Notes: generated by a model from the sequence alone, not told the origin. Shown: positions 29,501 through 37,720, counted from the stretch's first letter. The stretch: 64,000 nucleotides of DNA from Geodermatophilus poikilotrophus (GCF_900111455.1 NZ_FOIE01000007.1:246959-310958); one strand, 5' to 3'. A program made the numbers and translations.

Positions 29501-31679
29501 CCCAGGGATGGCGGTGCCACTGTCCGTCCGCGGCCGGGTCCTCGCCGTCCTCGGGCTCGCCCGGCGTCCGGACGCGCCGCCGTACGACGACGACGACCGG
29601 GTGCTCGTCGAGGAGGTCGCCGGCCGCGCCGCCCTGGCGGTGGACAACGCGCTGCTCCTCGCCGACGAGCGGGCGGCCGCACGACGGCTGGCCCTGCTGC
29701 AACGGGCGACCGCCGAGCTGTCCGCGGCGACCACCCCGCTGGAGGTCGCCCAGGTCGCCGGCGGCCACGTCCGCGCGCTCACCGGCCCGGACAGCCGCGT
29801 CGCGGTCTACGAGCTGGACCCGTCGCACCGGGCGCTGTCCGCGCTGGCTATCGCCGGCGGGAGCCCGGCCGGCCTGGAGGCCTGGCGGACGCTGCCGATG
29901 TCGGCCCCGCTGGTGGCCACGACCGCCGTCACCGAGCGCCGTCCGGTGTGGGTGGAGGACGTCGCCGCGCAGCCCCCGGCCCACCGCGAGCTCGCGCCGG
30001 AGCTGGCCGCGTCGGCGGCGGACTTCGGGCTCGCTGCGGTCGCGGCCCTGCCGCTGTCCGCGGCCGGGCGGGTGGTCGGCGTCCTGTCGATCGCCTGGCC
30101 CGAGGTGCAGCGGTTCTCGGCGACCGACCGGGCGGTGCTGCTCGCCGTCGCCGAGCAGTGCGCGCAGGCCCTCGACCGCGCCCGGCTCTACCGGGCCGAG
30201 CGGGGCATCGCCGAGACGCTGCAGCTGAGCCTGCTGCCGGCGCAGCTGCCCGCACTGGAACGGCTGGCGCTGGCGGCGCACTACCTGCCCGGCGCCGAGG
30301 GCACCCAGGCCGGCGGCGACTGGTACGACGTCGTCGAGCTGGCCGACCACCGGGTGGCGATCGCCGTCGGCGACGTCGTCGGGCAGGGTCCGGCCGCCGC
30401 CGCGGTCATGGGCCAGTTGCGCAGCGCGCTCTCGGCGGCCGTCCTGCAGGGCTGCGGGCCCGCGGAGGCGCTCGAGCTGCTCGACCGCTTCGCCGCCCGG
30501 CTGCCCGGCGCACTGGCCTCCACCGCCGCCTGCCTGGTCGTCGACGGCACGGCCGGCACGGTGCGGTGGGCCCGAGCCGGTCATCCGCCGGCCCTGCTGG
30601 TGACCTCCGACGGGGCGCAGCTGCTCGACGGTGCCGGCTCCGGCGCCGTCCTCGGCGCACCCGGCCGGCGCCCGTACACCGAGGGCACGGTCGAGATCAC
30701 CCCGGGTGCGACGTTGCTGCTCTACACCGACGGGCTGGTCGAGCGCCGCGGCGAGGTCCTCGACGACGGGCTGGAGCGGGTGCGCGCCGCCGCGGCCCGG
30801 CACGCCGCGGCCGACCCGGTCGGGTTGACCGGACGGCTGCTCGCCGAGGTCCTCGCCGGCGCCGACCAGCCCGACGACGTCGCGCTGATCGCCGCCCGGC
30901 TGCTGCCCGCCCCCCTGTCCGCCCGGCTGCCGGCCGACCCCCGGCGGCTGTCCGCGGTCCGGCGGGCCGTGACGGCGTGGACGGCGGCGGCCGGACTGCC
31001 CGACGACACCGCCGAGGACCTGCAGCTGGCGCTGGGTGAGGCGCTGGCCAACGCGGTGGAGCACGCCTACGCGGCGGCCGCCGCCGAGGGCGAGTGCAGC
31101 TACCGGGTGGCCCGCGAGGCCGACGGGAGCGTGCGGGTCGAGGTGCGCGACTCCGGCCTGTGGCGGCCACCGCCGGCCGACCGCGGCTACCGCGGCCGCG
31201 GCCTCGAGCTGATCAGCGCGCTGGCCACCGACGTCGAGGTGGTGCACGTCCCGGAGGTCGCGGGCACGACCGTCCGCTTCCGGGTGGCCCCCGCCGTCCC
31301 CGGCACCCCCGAGGTCCGTCCGCGGCGCGGCACGGTGGGTCCTCCCCTCGACGGGGGCGCCGTGGTGACCGTGCACGACGAGCCGGGCGGGCCGCGCCTG
31401 GAGGTGCACGGCGAGGTGGACCTGGCCACCGCGGGGCGGCTGCGGCGGCAGGTGCTCACCCGGCTCGAGCAGCTCGCCCCGGGGTCGGTCGCGACGCTCG
31501 ACCTCGGGCCGACCGGCTACCTGGCCAGCGCCGGCGTCGGGCTGGTGCTGGAGGCCGTCGCGCGGGCGCGGCGGGCCGGCGTCGAGCTGCGGGTGCTGGC
31601 CCGGCCCGGGACCCCGCCGGCGCGGATCCTCGCCCTGGCGGGGGTCGACGAGCAGGCCTGGGAGGGACTGCAGGCGTGA
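26553..31679 (+). CDS. 1708-residue PAS-GAF-His kinase-REC-PAS-GAF-GAF-SpoIIE-HATPase-STAS fusion
   Basis: Starts at GTG 26553 in a GTGA overlap with the aldolase gene. Domains in order, approximate: PAS 1-170; GAF 178-340; HisKA with FSNVSHEFRTPL, His at 357; HATPase with VLNLLSNALKF and GSGIGLAMVRELV to 570; receiver with LVVSDVMMPELDG, Asp at 675, and the conserved Lys in YLVKPFS, to 750; PAS/PAC 755-872; GAF 885-1030; GAF 1055-1205; SpoIIE phosphatase with GGDWYD near 1254, GDVVGQG, ARAGHPPALL and LLYTDGLVE to 1450; anti-sigma-type HATPase with LALGEALANAVEHAY; STAS 1605-1708 with LEVHGEVDLATAGRLR and GYLASAGVGLV. All catalytic residues look intact. The GDVVGQG replaces the usual GDVxGxG/H with little change. 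It is cytosolic; no membrane segments were seen. Confidence 0.93.
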   Translation: MNDQDLGASLFAGGGEVGRAMAGIDWAQTPLGPPERWPSGLRHTVRILLTSRFAMWAGWGPELAFFYNDAYRHDTLQTKHPWALGRPASEVWAEIWPDIAPRTSAVLHDGTATWDEDLLLFLERSGYREETYHTFSYSPLPDDDGGTGGLLCVVTETTQQVVGERRMATLRDLAAALGAARSEQTVLAAAGEQLARNDVDLPFSAVYLLDDDGTARLGSAAGIEPGSAALPRVLTAEDDAVWPVARLLAGEDVVVADLDRRFPGLPTGAWEVPPVQAAALPIASSSQDRGPVAGFLVVGLNPHRRWDDAYRGFLGLVANQLSAALTNAGSYEAERRRAEALAELDRAKTDFFSNVSHEFRTPLTLIAGPVAELRASPVAASDPRVREELEVIERNAQRLGKLVNTLLDFSRIQAGRIDARFEPVDLAATTAELASVFRSAVARAGLEFTVDCGPLDGPVRVDRDMWEKVVLNLLSNALKFTFTGGIAVRLRQDDGCARLSVTDTGTGIPADELPRLFERFHRVADARGRSGEGSGIGLAMVRELVGLHGGTIDVDSAPGTGTTFTVTVPMGAAHLPADRLAETAPDAPTVSPAAVPFVTEALRWLPDGDAAAEPAPASAGPAVVSGRVLVADDNADMRGYLLRLLGPHYEVRAVADGRQALDAALADPPDLVVSDVMMPELDGMGLLAALRAEPRTARVPVVLLSARAGEEAAVEGLAAGADDYLVKPFSAQELLARVRAHLELGRARRAAEEQFTAMADLAPALIWVTDPDGRRVFVNRGWTEFTGRPAREEVGDGWEQGLHPDDRDRYAQVVAAATARREGWEVDVRLRRADGTYHWLLERAVPIGGQPTGAGETPAGYVGSCTDINARTRETARQTLLADVGTALDRETTVDGQLGALARLLVDRRLADLCTARVLADDGRLRFAGIAGLHGAAEAAVADLDPESGLGPEVVRTGRTVLRAQLPQVAPDRPEVAEVLAVGPGMAVPLSVRGRVLAVLGLARRPDAPPYDDDDRVLVEEVAGRAALAVDNALLLADERAAARRLALLQRATAELSAATTPLEVAQVAGGHVRALTGPDSRVAVYELDPSHRALSALAIAGGSPAGLEAWRTLPMSAPLVATTAVTERRPVWVEDVAAQPPAHRELAPELAASAADFGLAAVAALPLSAAGRVVGVLSIAWPEVQRFSATDRAVLLAVAEQCAQALDRARLYRAERGIAETLQLSLLPAQLPALERLALAAHYLPGAEGTQAGGDWYDVVELADHRVAIAVGDVVGQGPAAAAVMGQLRSALSAAVLQGCGPAEALELLDRFAARLPGALASTAACLVVDGTAGTVRWARAGHPPALLVTSDGAQLLDGAGSGAVLGAPGRRPYTEGTVEITPGATLLLYTDGLVERRGEVLDDGLERVRAAAARHAAADPVGLTGRLLAEVLAGADQPDDVALIAARLLPAPLSARLPADPRRLSAVRRAVTAWTAAAGLPDDTAEDLQLALGEALANAVEHAYAAAAAEGECSYRVAREADGSVRVEVRDSGLWRPPPADRGYRGRGLELISALATDVEVVHVPEVAGTTVRFRVAPAVPGTPEVRPRRGTVGPPLDGGAVVTVHDEPGGPRLEVHGEVDLATAGRLRRQVLTRLEQLAPGSVATLDLGPTGYLASAGVGLVLEAVARARRAGVELRVLARPGTPPARILALAGVDEQAWEGLQA

Positions 31680-31715
31680 CGGCGCGCACAGTGGGCACCC
31701 CCTGGGTGATCGGGG

Positions 31716-32780
31716 GTGGGCGTGGACGAGGATGACGCGGCACCCGGCCTGAGCTCTCGGCCGGAGGGAGGACCGGACGAGGTGGACCGAGCGGTGGGCG
31801 AGGCCCGGGCGCCGCTGCCGCACCCGGGGAGCGGCGCGGGGTCCCCGGTCCCGTCGCGGCACTCCGCCGCGGTGGTGCGCGGGGAGGCCGACCTGCTGGC
31901 CGTGGCCCTGCCCTTCCTCGACGCCGGGCTGCGCGCCGGGGACGTCGTCGCGCTGACCTGCCCGCCCGACATCGCGGCGCTGCTCTGCGGCGAGCTCGGT
32001 GAGCGCGCCGGGCAGGTCCGCGACGACCCGCGGCTGAGCCTGCTCGGTGCCCGGGCGCCCGACGCGCTGGCCCACGCCCGGCGGACCGCCGAGCAGGCGG
32101 GGGACCGGCAGCTGCGCGTCCTCTCCCTCGTGGACTTCGGGCCCACCCCGGCCGGCTGGCGCGAGGGGGTGCGGTTCGAGTCGGCGGCCAACCGGGTCGT
32201 GCAGGACATGGCGGTCGACGCCCTGTGCCTCTACGACCGGCGCCGGCTGCCCGCGGAGGTCGTCGAGACCGCCGCCGCCACCCACCCGTTCCTGGTCGTC
32301 GACGGTGCCTGGGGGCCGAGCCCGGCCTACCGCGACCCGGTGGAGTACCTGCCCCGGCTGCCGTGGCCGCGGGAGCCGGTCCAGGACACCGCACCGGTGC
32401 TCGCCCTCGACGACGTCCCCACGCTGGTGGCGCTGCGTCACGCGATCGGCCGGGTCCTCGCCGCCCGGGTGCCCGACCGCGACCAGCGGGAGGACCTGCA
32501 CCTGGCCGCCGCCGAGGTCGCCGCCAACGCCTTCCGGCACGGCGTCCGCCCGGTGTCGGTGCGGATGTGGACCGACGGCGAGCGGCTGGTCTGCGCCATC
32601 ACCGACTGCGGGCACTCCTTCGGCGACCCGCTGGCCGGGTTCCGGCCCGCCCACGGCGCCGACCTCGCCCGTGGCGGCATGGGCCTGTGGCTGGCCCGCA
32701 AGCTCTGGGACTCCGTCGACCTGGTCCCCGGCCCCGAGGGGCTCACCGTCCGGCTCAGCACCCGCCTGCAGCCTGCTTGA
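31716..32780 (+). CDS. MEDS-HATPase regulator (RsbA-type anti-sigma regulatory protein)
   Basis: 354 residues from GTG 31716; GTG 31782, with GGAGGGAGG ten bases before it, may be the true start and removes a disordered 22-residue leader. Residues 45-210 are a MEDS sensor domain (RHSAAVVRGEADLLAVALPFLDAGL, VVALTCPP, PVEYLPRLPW). Residues 225-354 are an HATPase_c (LHLAAAEVAANAFRHG, ITDCGHSFGDPL, GGMGLWLARKLWD). MEDS proteins sense methanogen/methylotroph-type cofactors or other ligands and pass it to a sigma switch. It follows the fusion sensor by 36 bp. Confidence 0.88.
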   Translation: MGVDEDDAAPGLSSRPEGGPDEVDRAVGEARAPLPHPGSGAGSPVPSRHSAAVVRGEADLLAVALPFLDAGLRAGDVVALTCPPDIAALLCGELGERAGQVRDDPRLSLLGARAPDALAHARRTAEQAGDRQLRVLSLVDFGPTPAGWREGVRFESAANRVVQDMAVDALCLYDRRRLPAEVVETAAATHPFLVVDGAWGPSPAYRDPVEYLPRLPWPREPVQDTAPVLALDDVPTLVALRHAIGRVLAARVPDRDQREDLHLAAAEVAANAFRHGVRPVSVRMWTDGERLVCAITDCGHSFGDPLAGFRPAHGADLARGGMGLWLARKLWDSVDLVPGPEGLTVRLSTRLQPA

Positions 32781-32812
32781 CGCCGTCGATCTCTCACTGC
32801 TGAGGTACCGGC

Positions 32813-33307
32813 GTGGGGGACGCCGTCGACCAGATCCTGGCCCAGTGGGCCCGGGAGCGGCCCGACCTGGACTGCAGCCCGATGGGCGTCGTCGGGCGCA
32901 TCTCGCAGCTGCAGCGGGAGGTCTTCCTCGCCCAGCGCGCCACCTTCGCCCGCCACGGGCTCGACGTCCCCTCGTTCGACGTGCTGGCCGCGCTGCGCCG
33001 CGCCGGTGCCCCCTACCAGCTGACGCCCACCGCGCTGATGCGCACGGCGCTGGTCACCTCCGGTGCCATCACCCAGCGGCTGGACCGGCTGGAGGAGCGG
33101 GGGCTGATCACCCGCGAGCGCAGCGAGGCCGATGGGCGGGTCGTCGTCGTCACACTGACCGAGGCCGGCCGCGCGGCCCTGGACGCCGCGCTGCCCGACC
33201 ACCTGGAGACCGAGCGCCGGTTGCTGGCCGGCCTCGCCGACGACGACCTGGACGCCCTCGCCGGGCTGCTGCGCCGGCTGCTCGTCGCCCTGGGCCGCGT
33301 GCCCTGA
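32813..33307 (+). CDS. MarR-family transcriptional regulator
   Basis: 164 residues from GTG 32813. The wHTH is SFDVLAALRRAGAPYQLTPTALMRTALVTSGAITQRLDRLEERGLITRERSEADGRVVVVTLTEAGR with the wing DGR motif. No neighbouring gene is an obvious target. A 7-bp-arm hairpin follows the stop. Confidence 0.9.
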   Translation: MGDAVDQILAQWARERPDLDCSPMGVVGRISQLQREVFLAQRATFARHGLDVPSFDVLAALRRAGAPYQLTPTALMRTALVTSGAITQRLDRLEERGLITRERSEADGRVVVVTLTEAGRAALDAALPDHLETERRLLAGLADDDLDALAGLLRRLLVALGRVP

Positions 33308-33311
33308 CACG

Positions 33312-33328
33312 GCGGTCCTCCGGACCGC
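33312..33328 (+). terminator. Short hairpin after the MarR gene
   Basis: GCGGTCC (33312-33318), TCC loop, GGACCGC (33322-33328). Five bases after the stop codon. The rest of the 135-bp gap to the ligase gene, which ends from the other side, shows no gene. Confidence 0.5.
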
Positions 33329-33442
33329 ACCGCGGCCAGGTGCCGTCCCCCTGCTGCGTCGAGCCCTGCCCGGCACTCGATCGCGGGAGCCTGCGGCCCC
33401 CACTCCTCGCGCCGCCACCGCAGGGCGTCTCCGGTCGGCCGC

Positions 33443-34513
33443 TCAGGTCAGTGCGGGTACGTCGTCCGGGGCGAGGTCGGGGCGGACCCGCACGAAGCGC
33501 AGCGGGTGGCGGAAGACGCCGGCCTGCAGCGCGGCGTCCGCGCTGACCTCGACGACGACGTCCGGGCGGACGCGGGTCAGCGGCACCGACAGCCGGCCGC
33601 CGCCGAAGGCGCCGGTGCCGATCCGCTCCGGCCACGGGTGGTCCGGCCCGGCCGGGGTGAGGACGGCGGTCAGCTCGGCGGACTGCGCGGGCGACAGCGG
33701 GCTGGTCCGGCCGACGACGACCAGCTCGCCGTCCCGGTACCGCCCGGCCACGAGCTGGCTCGGCCGCTCCAGCGGTCCGATGACGCCGCCGGCGAGCACC
33801 TCGGTGGTCTCCCAGGACTTCACCTTCAGCCACTCCCGCCGGCCGGGCGCGTAGCGGGTCCCGGCGCCCTTGGCGACCAGCCCCTCCACCCCGGCGGGCC
33901 GGAAGTCGGCCGACCACTGCCGGGCCTCGGCGGGGTCGGCGGTGACCGGTGAGAGCTGCATCGGCGGGGCCCACCGGGCGGCGAGGTCCTCCAGCGCGGC
34001 CCGCCGCTCCCGCAGCCGGCGCGCGCGCAGGTCCGCGCCGCCCAGCGCCAGCAGGTCGAAGGCGACGTAGGAGGCGGGCGCGGCGGCGACCAGCGCACCG
34101 ATCCGGCCGGCGGTGGCGACCATCCGCTGCTGGAGCAGCCCGAAGTCCAGCCGGGAGCCGTTCCAGACGACGACCTCGCCGTCGAGCACCGTGCCCGCGG
34201 GCACCTGGGCCACGGCCGCGGCGACGACGTCCGGGAACCGGGAGGACAGGTCGCGGCCCTGCCGGGACCAGACCCGGGTCGTGCCGCCGGTGCGGACGAC
34301 GACCAGGCGGTAGCCGTCCCACTTGGGCTCGTAGAGCACCCCGCCGGGCAGCGCGTCGGCCCGCGGCAGGTCGCGCACCGGCTTGGCCAGCTCCACCGCG
34401 ACCGGGCCGGCCAGCTCGGGCGGCACGTCGGGCAGGCCGGGCACGGACAGCGGCACGACGGACAGCCTGGGGGCTGCCGGGCGCCCGCGCGGGTCGCTGA
34501 GCTGCCGGTTCAC
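33443..34513 (-). CDS. ligC: ATP-dependent DNA ligase (LigC-like)
   Basis: 356 residues from GTG 34513; GTG about 57 bp inward is an alternative. The adenylation domain has the active-site Lys at about residue 64 in LYEPKWDGYRLVV, TVLDGEVVVWNG, YVAFDLLALGG, GVEGLVAKGAGTRYAPGRREWLKVKSWET, and an OB-fold C-terminal region. It seals nicks with ATP; in actinobacteria this family supports base excision or short-patch repair. No Ku or polymerase partner is in the window. Confidence 0.9.
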   Translation of the reverse strand: MNRQLSDPRGRPAAPRLSVVPLSVPGLPDVPPELAGPVAVELAKPVRDLPRADALPGGVLYEPKWDGYRLVVVRTGGTTRVWSRQGRDLSSRFPDVVAAAVAQVPAGTVLDGEVVVWNGSRLDFGLLQQRMVATAGRIGALVAAAPASYVAFDLLALGGADLRARRLRERRAALEDLAARWAPPMQLSPVTADPAEARQWSADFRPAGVEGLVAKGAGTRYAPGRREWLKVKSWETTEVLAGGVIGPLERPSQLVAGRYRDGELVVVGRTSPLSPAQSAELTAVLTPAGPDHPWPERIGTGAFGGGRLSVPLTRVRPDVVVEVSADAALQAGVFRHPLRFVRVRPDLAPDDVPALT

Positions 34514-34619
34514 CCCTTCGGGGCACGTCGCCACGCTCCGCGAGGAGGCCGAGGTACCCGCACGAGCGGTGCCGGAGGTCAAGGCACGATCCGGCAACGG
34601 CGGGGTACCAAGGAGGGTG

Positions 34620-35108
34620 ATGACCGAGCGCAAGCCCCCGGGGATGTCCTTCGAGACCTGGATCGACCACCAGATCACCCAGGCGCAGGAGCGCGGGGCG
34701 TTCGAGGGGCTCGAGGGCACCGGCCGCCCGCTGCCCCGGCGGGACAGGGAGCAGACCAGCTACGAGTGGGCGCTGGAGTGGGCACGCCGCCAGCAGGCCG
34801 ACCCCAAGGACATGCTGCCGCCGGGCATGGCGCTGCGCCGCGAGCGCGAGGACCTGGCGCTGCGGGTGCCGCAGCTGCCCAGCGAGGCCGCGGTCCGGGC
34901 GACGGTGGCGGATCTCAACGCCCGGGTGGAGCAGCACTGGCGGCGTCCGCAGGACGGGCCGGACGCCGTCCCCGGGCTGGCCGACGAGGACGCCCTCGTG
35001 CGGCTCTGGCAGGCCACCCGCCCGCCGCCGTCCCTCCCCGAGCCGGTCGTCCCGCCGGCGCCCCCGCGGTCCCGCTGGTGGCACCGCCTCCGTTCGCCGC
35101 GGGCGTAG
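34620..35108 (+). CDS. DUF1992 (DnaJ-C28-like) domain protein
   Basis: 162 residues from ATG 34620, in an AGGAGGGTGATG context. The first 100 residues carry the conserved pattern MSFETWIDHQITQAQERGAFEGLEGTGRPLP, followed by an alpha-helical Arg/Ala-rich region and a proline-rich tail PPPSLPEPVVPPAPP. The function of the family is not known. It is divergent from the ligase. Confidence 0.82.
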   Translation: MTERKPPGMSFETWIDHQITQAQERGAFEGLEGTGRPLPRRDREQTSYEWALEWARRQQADPKDMLPPGMALRREREDLALRVPQLPSEAAVRATVADLNARVEQHWRRPQDGPDAVPGLADEDALVRLWQATRPPPSLPEPVVPPAPPRSRWWHRLRSPRA

Positions 35109-35170
35109 CCGCCGGTGCATCCCCGGGCAGCGGTCGGGTACGGCAGCGGCCCCGAGATGAGGAGGTCGCC

Positions 35171-35368
35171 ATGACCGAGGTACCGGGCACCGACCGCGAC
35201 GAGGCGCGCGAGAACGTCCTGCACGAGACGCCGCTGGTCCCCGAGGACGTCGACGACACCGACGACGACCCGCGCCACACCGACCACCCGACGAACCGGG
35301 GCGACGAGGGCGAGACCGGCGACGGGGCCAAGCCGCCGGCCGGGAGCACCGAGTTCGGCACCCGCTGA
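35171..35368 (+). CDS. Small acidic disordered protein
   Basis: 65 residues, very acidic (MTEVPGTDRDEARENVLHE, EDVDDTDDDPRHTDHP), no hydrophobic segment, no recognised family. Start ATG 35171 has GAGGAGGTCGCC just upstream. It probably shares a transcript with the DUF1992 gene 62 bp upstream. Real gene likely; function unknown. Confidence 0.6.
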   Translation: MTEVPGTDRDEARENVLHETPLVPEDVDDTDDDPRHTDHPTNRGDEGETGDGAKPPAGSTEFGTR

Positions 35369-35401
35369 GGGAGGACCCGCCGCCCCACCGTGGGAGGACC
35401 C

Positions 35402-35435
35402 GTCCTCCCCGCCCTTCGCCGGCTCAGGGGAGGAC
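35402..35435. terminator. GC hairpin after the small acidic gene
   Basis: GTCCTCCCC (35402-35410) and GGGGAGGAC (35427-35435), loop GCCCTTCGCCGGCTCA, of the hairpin family seen elsewhere in the window (loop words CCCTTCGCC and GGCTC recur after the LuxR gene near 37660). Confidence 0.6.
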
Positions 35436-35492
35436 CTGGGACGGGCCGCTGCAGCGGGGCCTCCGCACCGGACGTGGACCCGCGGCCGGGGA

Positions 35493-35522
35493 CCCGGGAG
35501 CCGGGGGCCCGGGAGCCGGGGG
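35493..35522. repeat. Exact tandem duplication of a 15-bp GC unit
   Basis: The unit CCCGGGAGCCGGGGG occurs twice, back to back, in the convergent gap between the small acidic gene and the PD40 gene. It may be a slippage product; no coding or regulatory role seen. Confidence 0.6.
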
Positions 35523-35560
35523 CCCACCCGCAGCGGTTCCCCCTGGCCGCTGCGGGTGGG
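35523..35560. terminator. Bidirectional terminator hairpin, 14-bp perfect arms
   Basis: CCCACCCGCAGCGG (35523-35536), loop TTCCCCCTGG, CCGCTGCGGGTGGG (35547-35560). It lies at the meeting point of convergent genes, 12 bp from the stop of the PD40 gene. Strongest stem in this gap. Confidence 0.7.
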
Positions 35561-35571
35561 GGTCCGGCGGG

Positions 35572-36483
35572 TCAGGGCCGGGGGTCGGGGAAGGTGTCGT
35601 CCGCCGTCCCCGGGGTCAGCTGACGCACGTCGGTCCCGTCACGGTCGACGAGCCAGGTGGTGGAGCGCGCCCCGTCGTGGGCCCAGAACGCGACCTGCCG
35701 GCCGTCCGCCGTCCACCGCGGGTACCAGTCGTCCCGGTCCGGCTCCCCGGTCAGGGGGCGTGCCGGCCCGCCGGTGGCACGCATCGTGGCCAGGTCCCGC
35801 TCGTCGGCGAGCAGGTCGAAGCGGCTGAACGCGATCGTCCGGCCGTCCGGCGAGTACTCCGGTGTGCTCTCGTCGACGTCCGGCGTGTCCGTCAGCTGCC
35901 GGATGCGCGAGCCGTCCGGGCGCATCCGGTGGAGGTCCGCGTCGTCCGCGGGCGGCATCACGGCGTAGACGAGGTACCGGCCGTCCGGTGACCAGGCGGG
36001 GGCGTTGTCGGTCACGAAGGGGTTGGTGGTCAGGCGCTGCAGCCGCGTGCCGTCGGCCGCCACCCGGTAGACCTCACCCTCCGGGTCGTCGCGGTTCGAC
36101 GTGAAGGCGAGGGTCCGGCCGTCCGGCGACCACGCGGGCGAGTCGTTCCGGACCTCCGCTCCGTCGGGTGTCGTCGCGGTGTCCGTCACCTGCACGAGGT
36201 CGGAACCGTCGGCGTCCACCACGAAGACCTCGGCGTTGCCGTCCCTGGTGCTGACGAAGGCGATCCGTCGGCCGTCCGGCGACCAGACCGGCTGGTCGTC
36301 CTCGACGTCGTTGTGGGTCAGCTGCCGGATGCGCCCGTCGGCCAGCAACCGGTAGACCTCGGCGTCCCCGTCGCGGTCGCTGCTGAAGACGAACGGGAGC
36401 GCCTCGCCGCCCGCCTGTGCCGGGACGGTGAGGAGAGGCACGACGCCGAGCGCCGACGCGAGCACGACGAGGGAGCGACGCAT
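35572..36483 (-). CDS. Secreted PD40 beta-propeller protein (TolB-like)
   Basis: 303 residues. Signal peptide MRRSLVVLASALGVVPLLTVPAQAGG, cleavage near 24-25. At least five PD40 repeats follow, each with the pattern PVWSPDGRRIAFVSTRDGNAEVFVVDADGSDL and variants with WSPDGR. Such propellers bind proteins or polymers outside the cell. No peptidase domain follows, and no Tol-Pal system is expected in an actinobacterium. The 240-bp gap upstream to the LuxR gene has no recognisable element. Confidence 0.85.
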   Translation of the reverse strand: MRRSLVVLASALGVVPLLTVPAQAGGEALPFVFSSDRDGDAEVYRLLADGRIRQLTHNDVEDDQPVWSPDGRRIAFVSTRDGNAEVFVVDADGSDLVQVTDTATTPDGAEVRNDSPAWSPDGRTLAFTSNRDDPEGEVYRVAADGTRLQRLTTNPFVTDNAPAWSPDGRYLVYAVMPPADDADLHRMRPDGSRIRQLTDTPDVDESTPEYSPDGRTIAFSRFDLLADERDLATMRATGGPARPLTGEPDRDDWYPRWTADGRQVAFWAHDGARSTTWLVDRDGTDVRQLTPGTADDTFPDPRP

Positions 36484-36725
36484 CCGGGATCACCTGCTCC
36501 GGTCCGGTCCGCGTCCCCCTCGGACCGGTGGGGACGCACCCGGCCGGTGCGGCCAGGTGGGGACGAGGGTGGCCCGTCGGGGCCGCGGGCGGATCGGGGC
36601 CGGCCCTGGTCCCGCCTCGGGGGTGGCCCCGGCTCTTGCCGTGGGCGGGCAGCCGTCCGCACACTGGTCGCAGGGCGCACCCGGGGGCACACCGTGGGTG
36701 ATGAACCCTGGTGCCTGGGGGGACG

Positions 36726-37646
36726 ATGGAGTCGCAGCGCCTGGTCGACGCGTCCCCGGTGCTGCGCCTGCGCCGGTGCCGCGAGTTCGTTCGGAGCCTC
36801 GACGAGGTCGAGGACTTCGCCGGTGTGCGGGACGTCGTGCTGCCGGGGTTGGCCGGACTGCTGGGGTCCCACCTGGCCGTCTACCACGAGGTCGACCGGC
36901 GGACCGGCCGGGAGGTGGCGCTCGGGTGGCCGGCCGAGACCTACCGCGCGGAGCTCCTGGGCGGCTACCCCTCGGTCATGGCGCAGCACCCGATCGTCGC
37001 CTACACCATGGCCCTGCCCGCCCTCGGCGAGCCGCTGCGCACCACGGACCTGGTCAGCCGGCGGGAGTGGCAGGCCAACGCCGTCTACCGCGAGGCGTAC
37101 CGCGAGCTGGGCGTCGACGACCAGATCGCCTTCGGCGCCACCGACCACGGGTCCGCCTTCAGCGGGATCAGCGTCGGTCGCTCCGCCCGGTCGTTCACCG
37201 ACTGGGAGCGCGACCTCGTCTCACTCGTGTCCCCGCACGTCGTGGCCGTGCTCCGGCACGCCCGGCGCTCCCCGGTGGAGGTGCCGGCGCTCCAGGTCGC
37301 CCCGCTCGTCGTCCCGGCGACCGTCGGCGGCCGGTCCGCTCCGGCCGGTGCCACCTCCGCAGTGCCGGCCGGTGCCGCCTCCGCCCGGCCGGCCGGTGTC
37401 GCCCTCACCCTGCCGGCCCCCCGGCGTGGGACGACCGGGGGCGACCCGCTGACCCCGCGGGAGCGTGAGGTGCTGCGGCTCATCGCCGAGGGCCGGTCGA
37501 ACCAGCGCATCGGCCGCGAGCTGTACCTCAGCCCCAAGACCGTGGAGACCCACGTCGCCGCGGTCTTCACCAAGCTGGGCCTGCCCCTCCACCCGGACGA
37601 CAACCGCCGTGTGCTGGCGGCGCTGGCCTGGCTGCGGGCGAACTGA
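36726..37646 (+). CDS. LuxR-family regulator with GAF-like N-terminus
   Basis: 306 residues from ATG 36726 (GGGGGGA just upstream), or 311 from GTG 36711. A GAF/PAS-like sensor half (about 30-170), a low-complexity linker rich in PAGA/RPAG repeats (about 215-235), then the HTH PLTPREREVLRLIAEGRSNQRIGRELYLSPKTVETHVAAVF. It is probably activated by a small-molecule or redox cue. No obvious target nearby. Confidence 0.85.
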   Translation: MESQRLVDASPVLRLRRCREFVRSLDEVEDFAGVRDVVLPGLAGLLGSHLAVYHEVDRRTGREVALGWPAETYRAELLGGYPSVMAQHPIVAYTMALPALGEPLRTTDLVSRREWQANAVYREAYRELGVDDQIAFGATDHGSAFSGISVGRSARSFTDWERDLVSLVSPHVVAVLRHARRSPVEVPALQVAPLVVPATVGGRSAPAGATSAVPAGAASARPAGVALTLPAPRRGTTGGDPLTPREREVLRLIAEGRSNQRIGRELYLSPKTVETHVAAVFTKLGLPLHPDDNRRVLAALAWLRAN

Positions 37647-37720
37647 GCAAGCGCCCCGTCCTCCCACCCTTCGCCAGCTCGAGGCGGGACCCTGCAGCGG
37701 GCCCGGAGCAGCGGGTCCCC

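Noticed and set aside
26331-32654. A 2107-codon open frame on the minus strand
   Set aside because: It is the antisense shadow of the sensor fusion and MEDS-HATPase genes. At 74% GC antisense frames stay open by chance; the protein is Gly/Arg/Val/Pro filler without domains.
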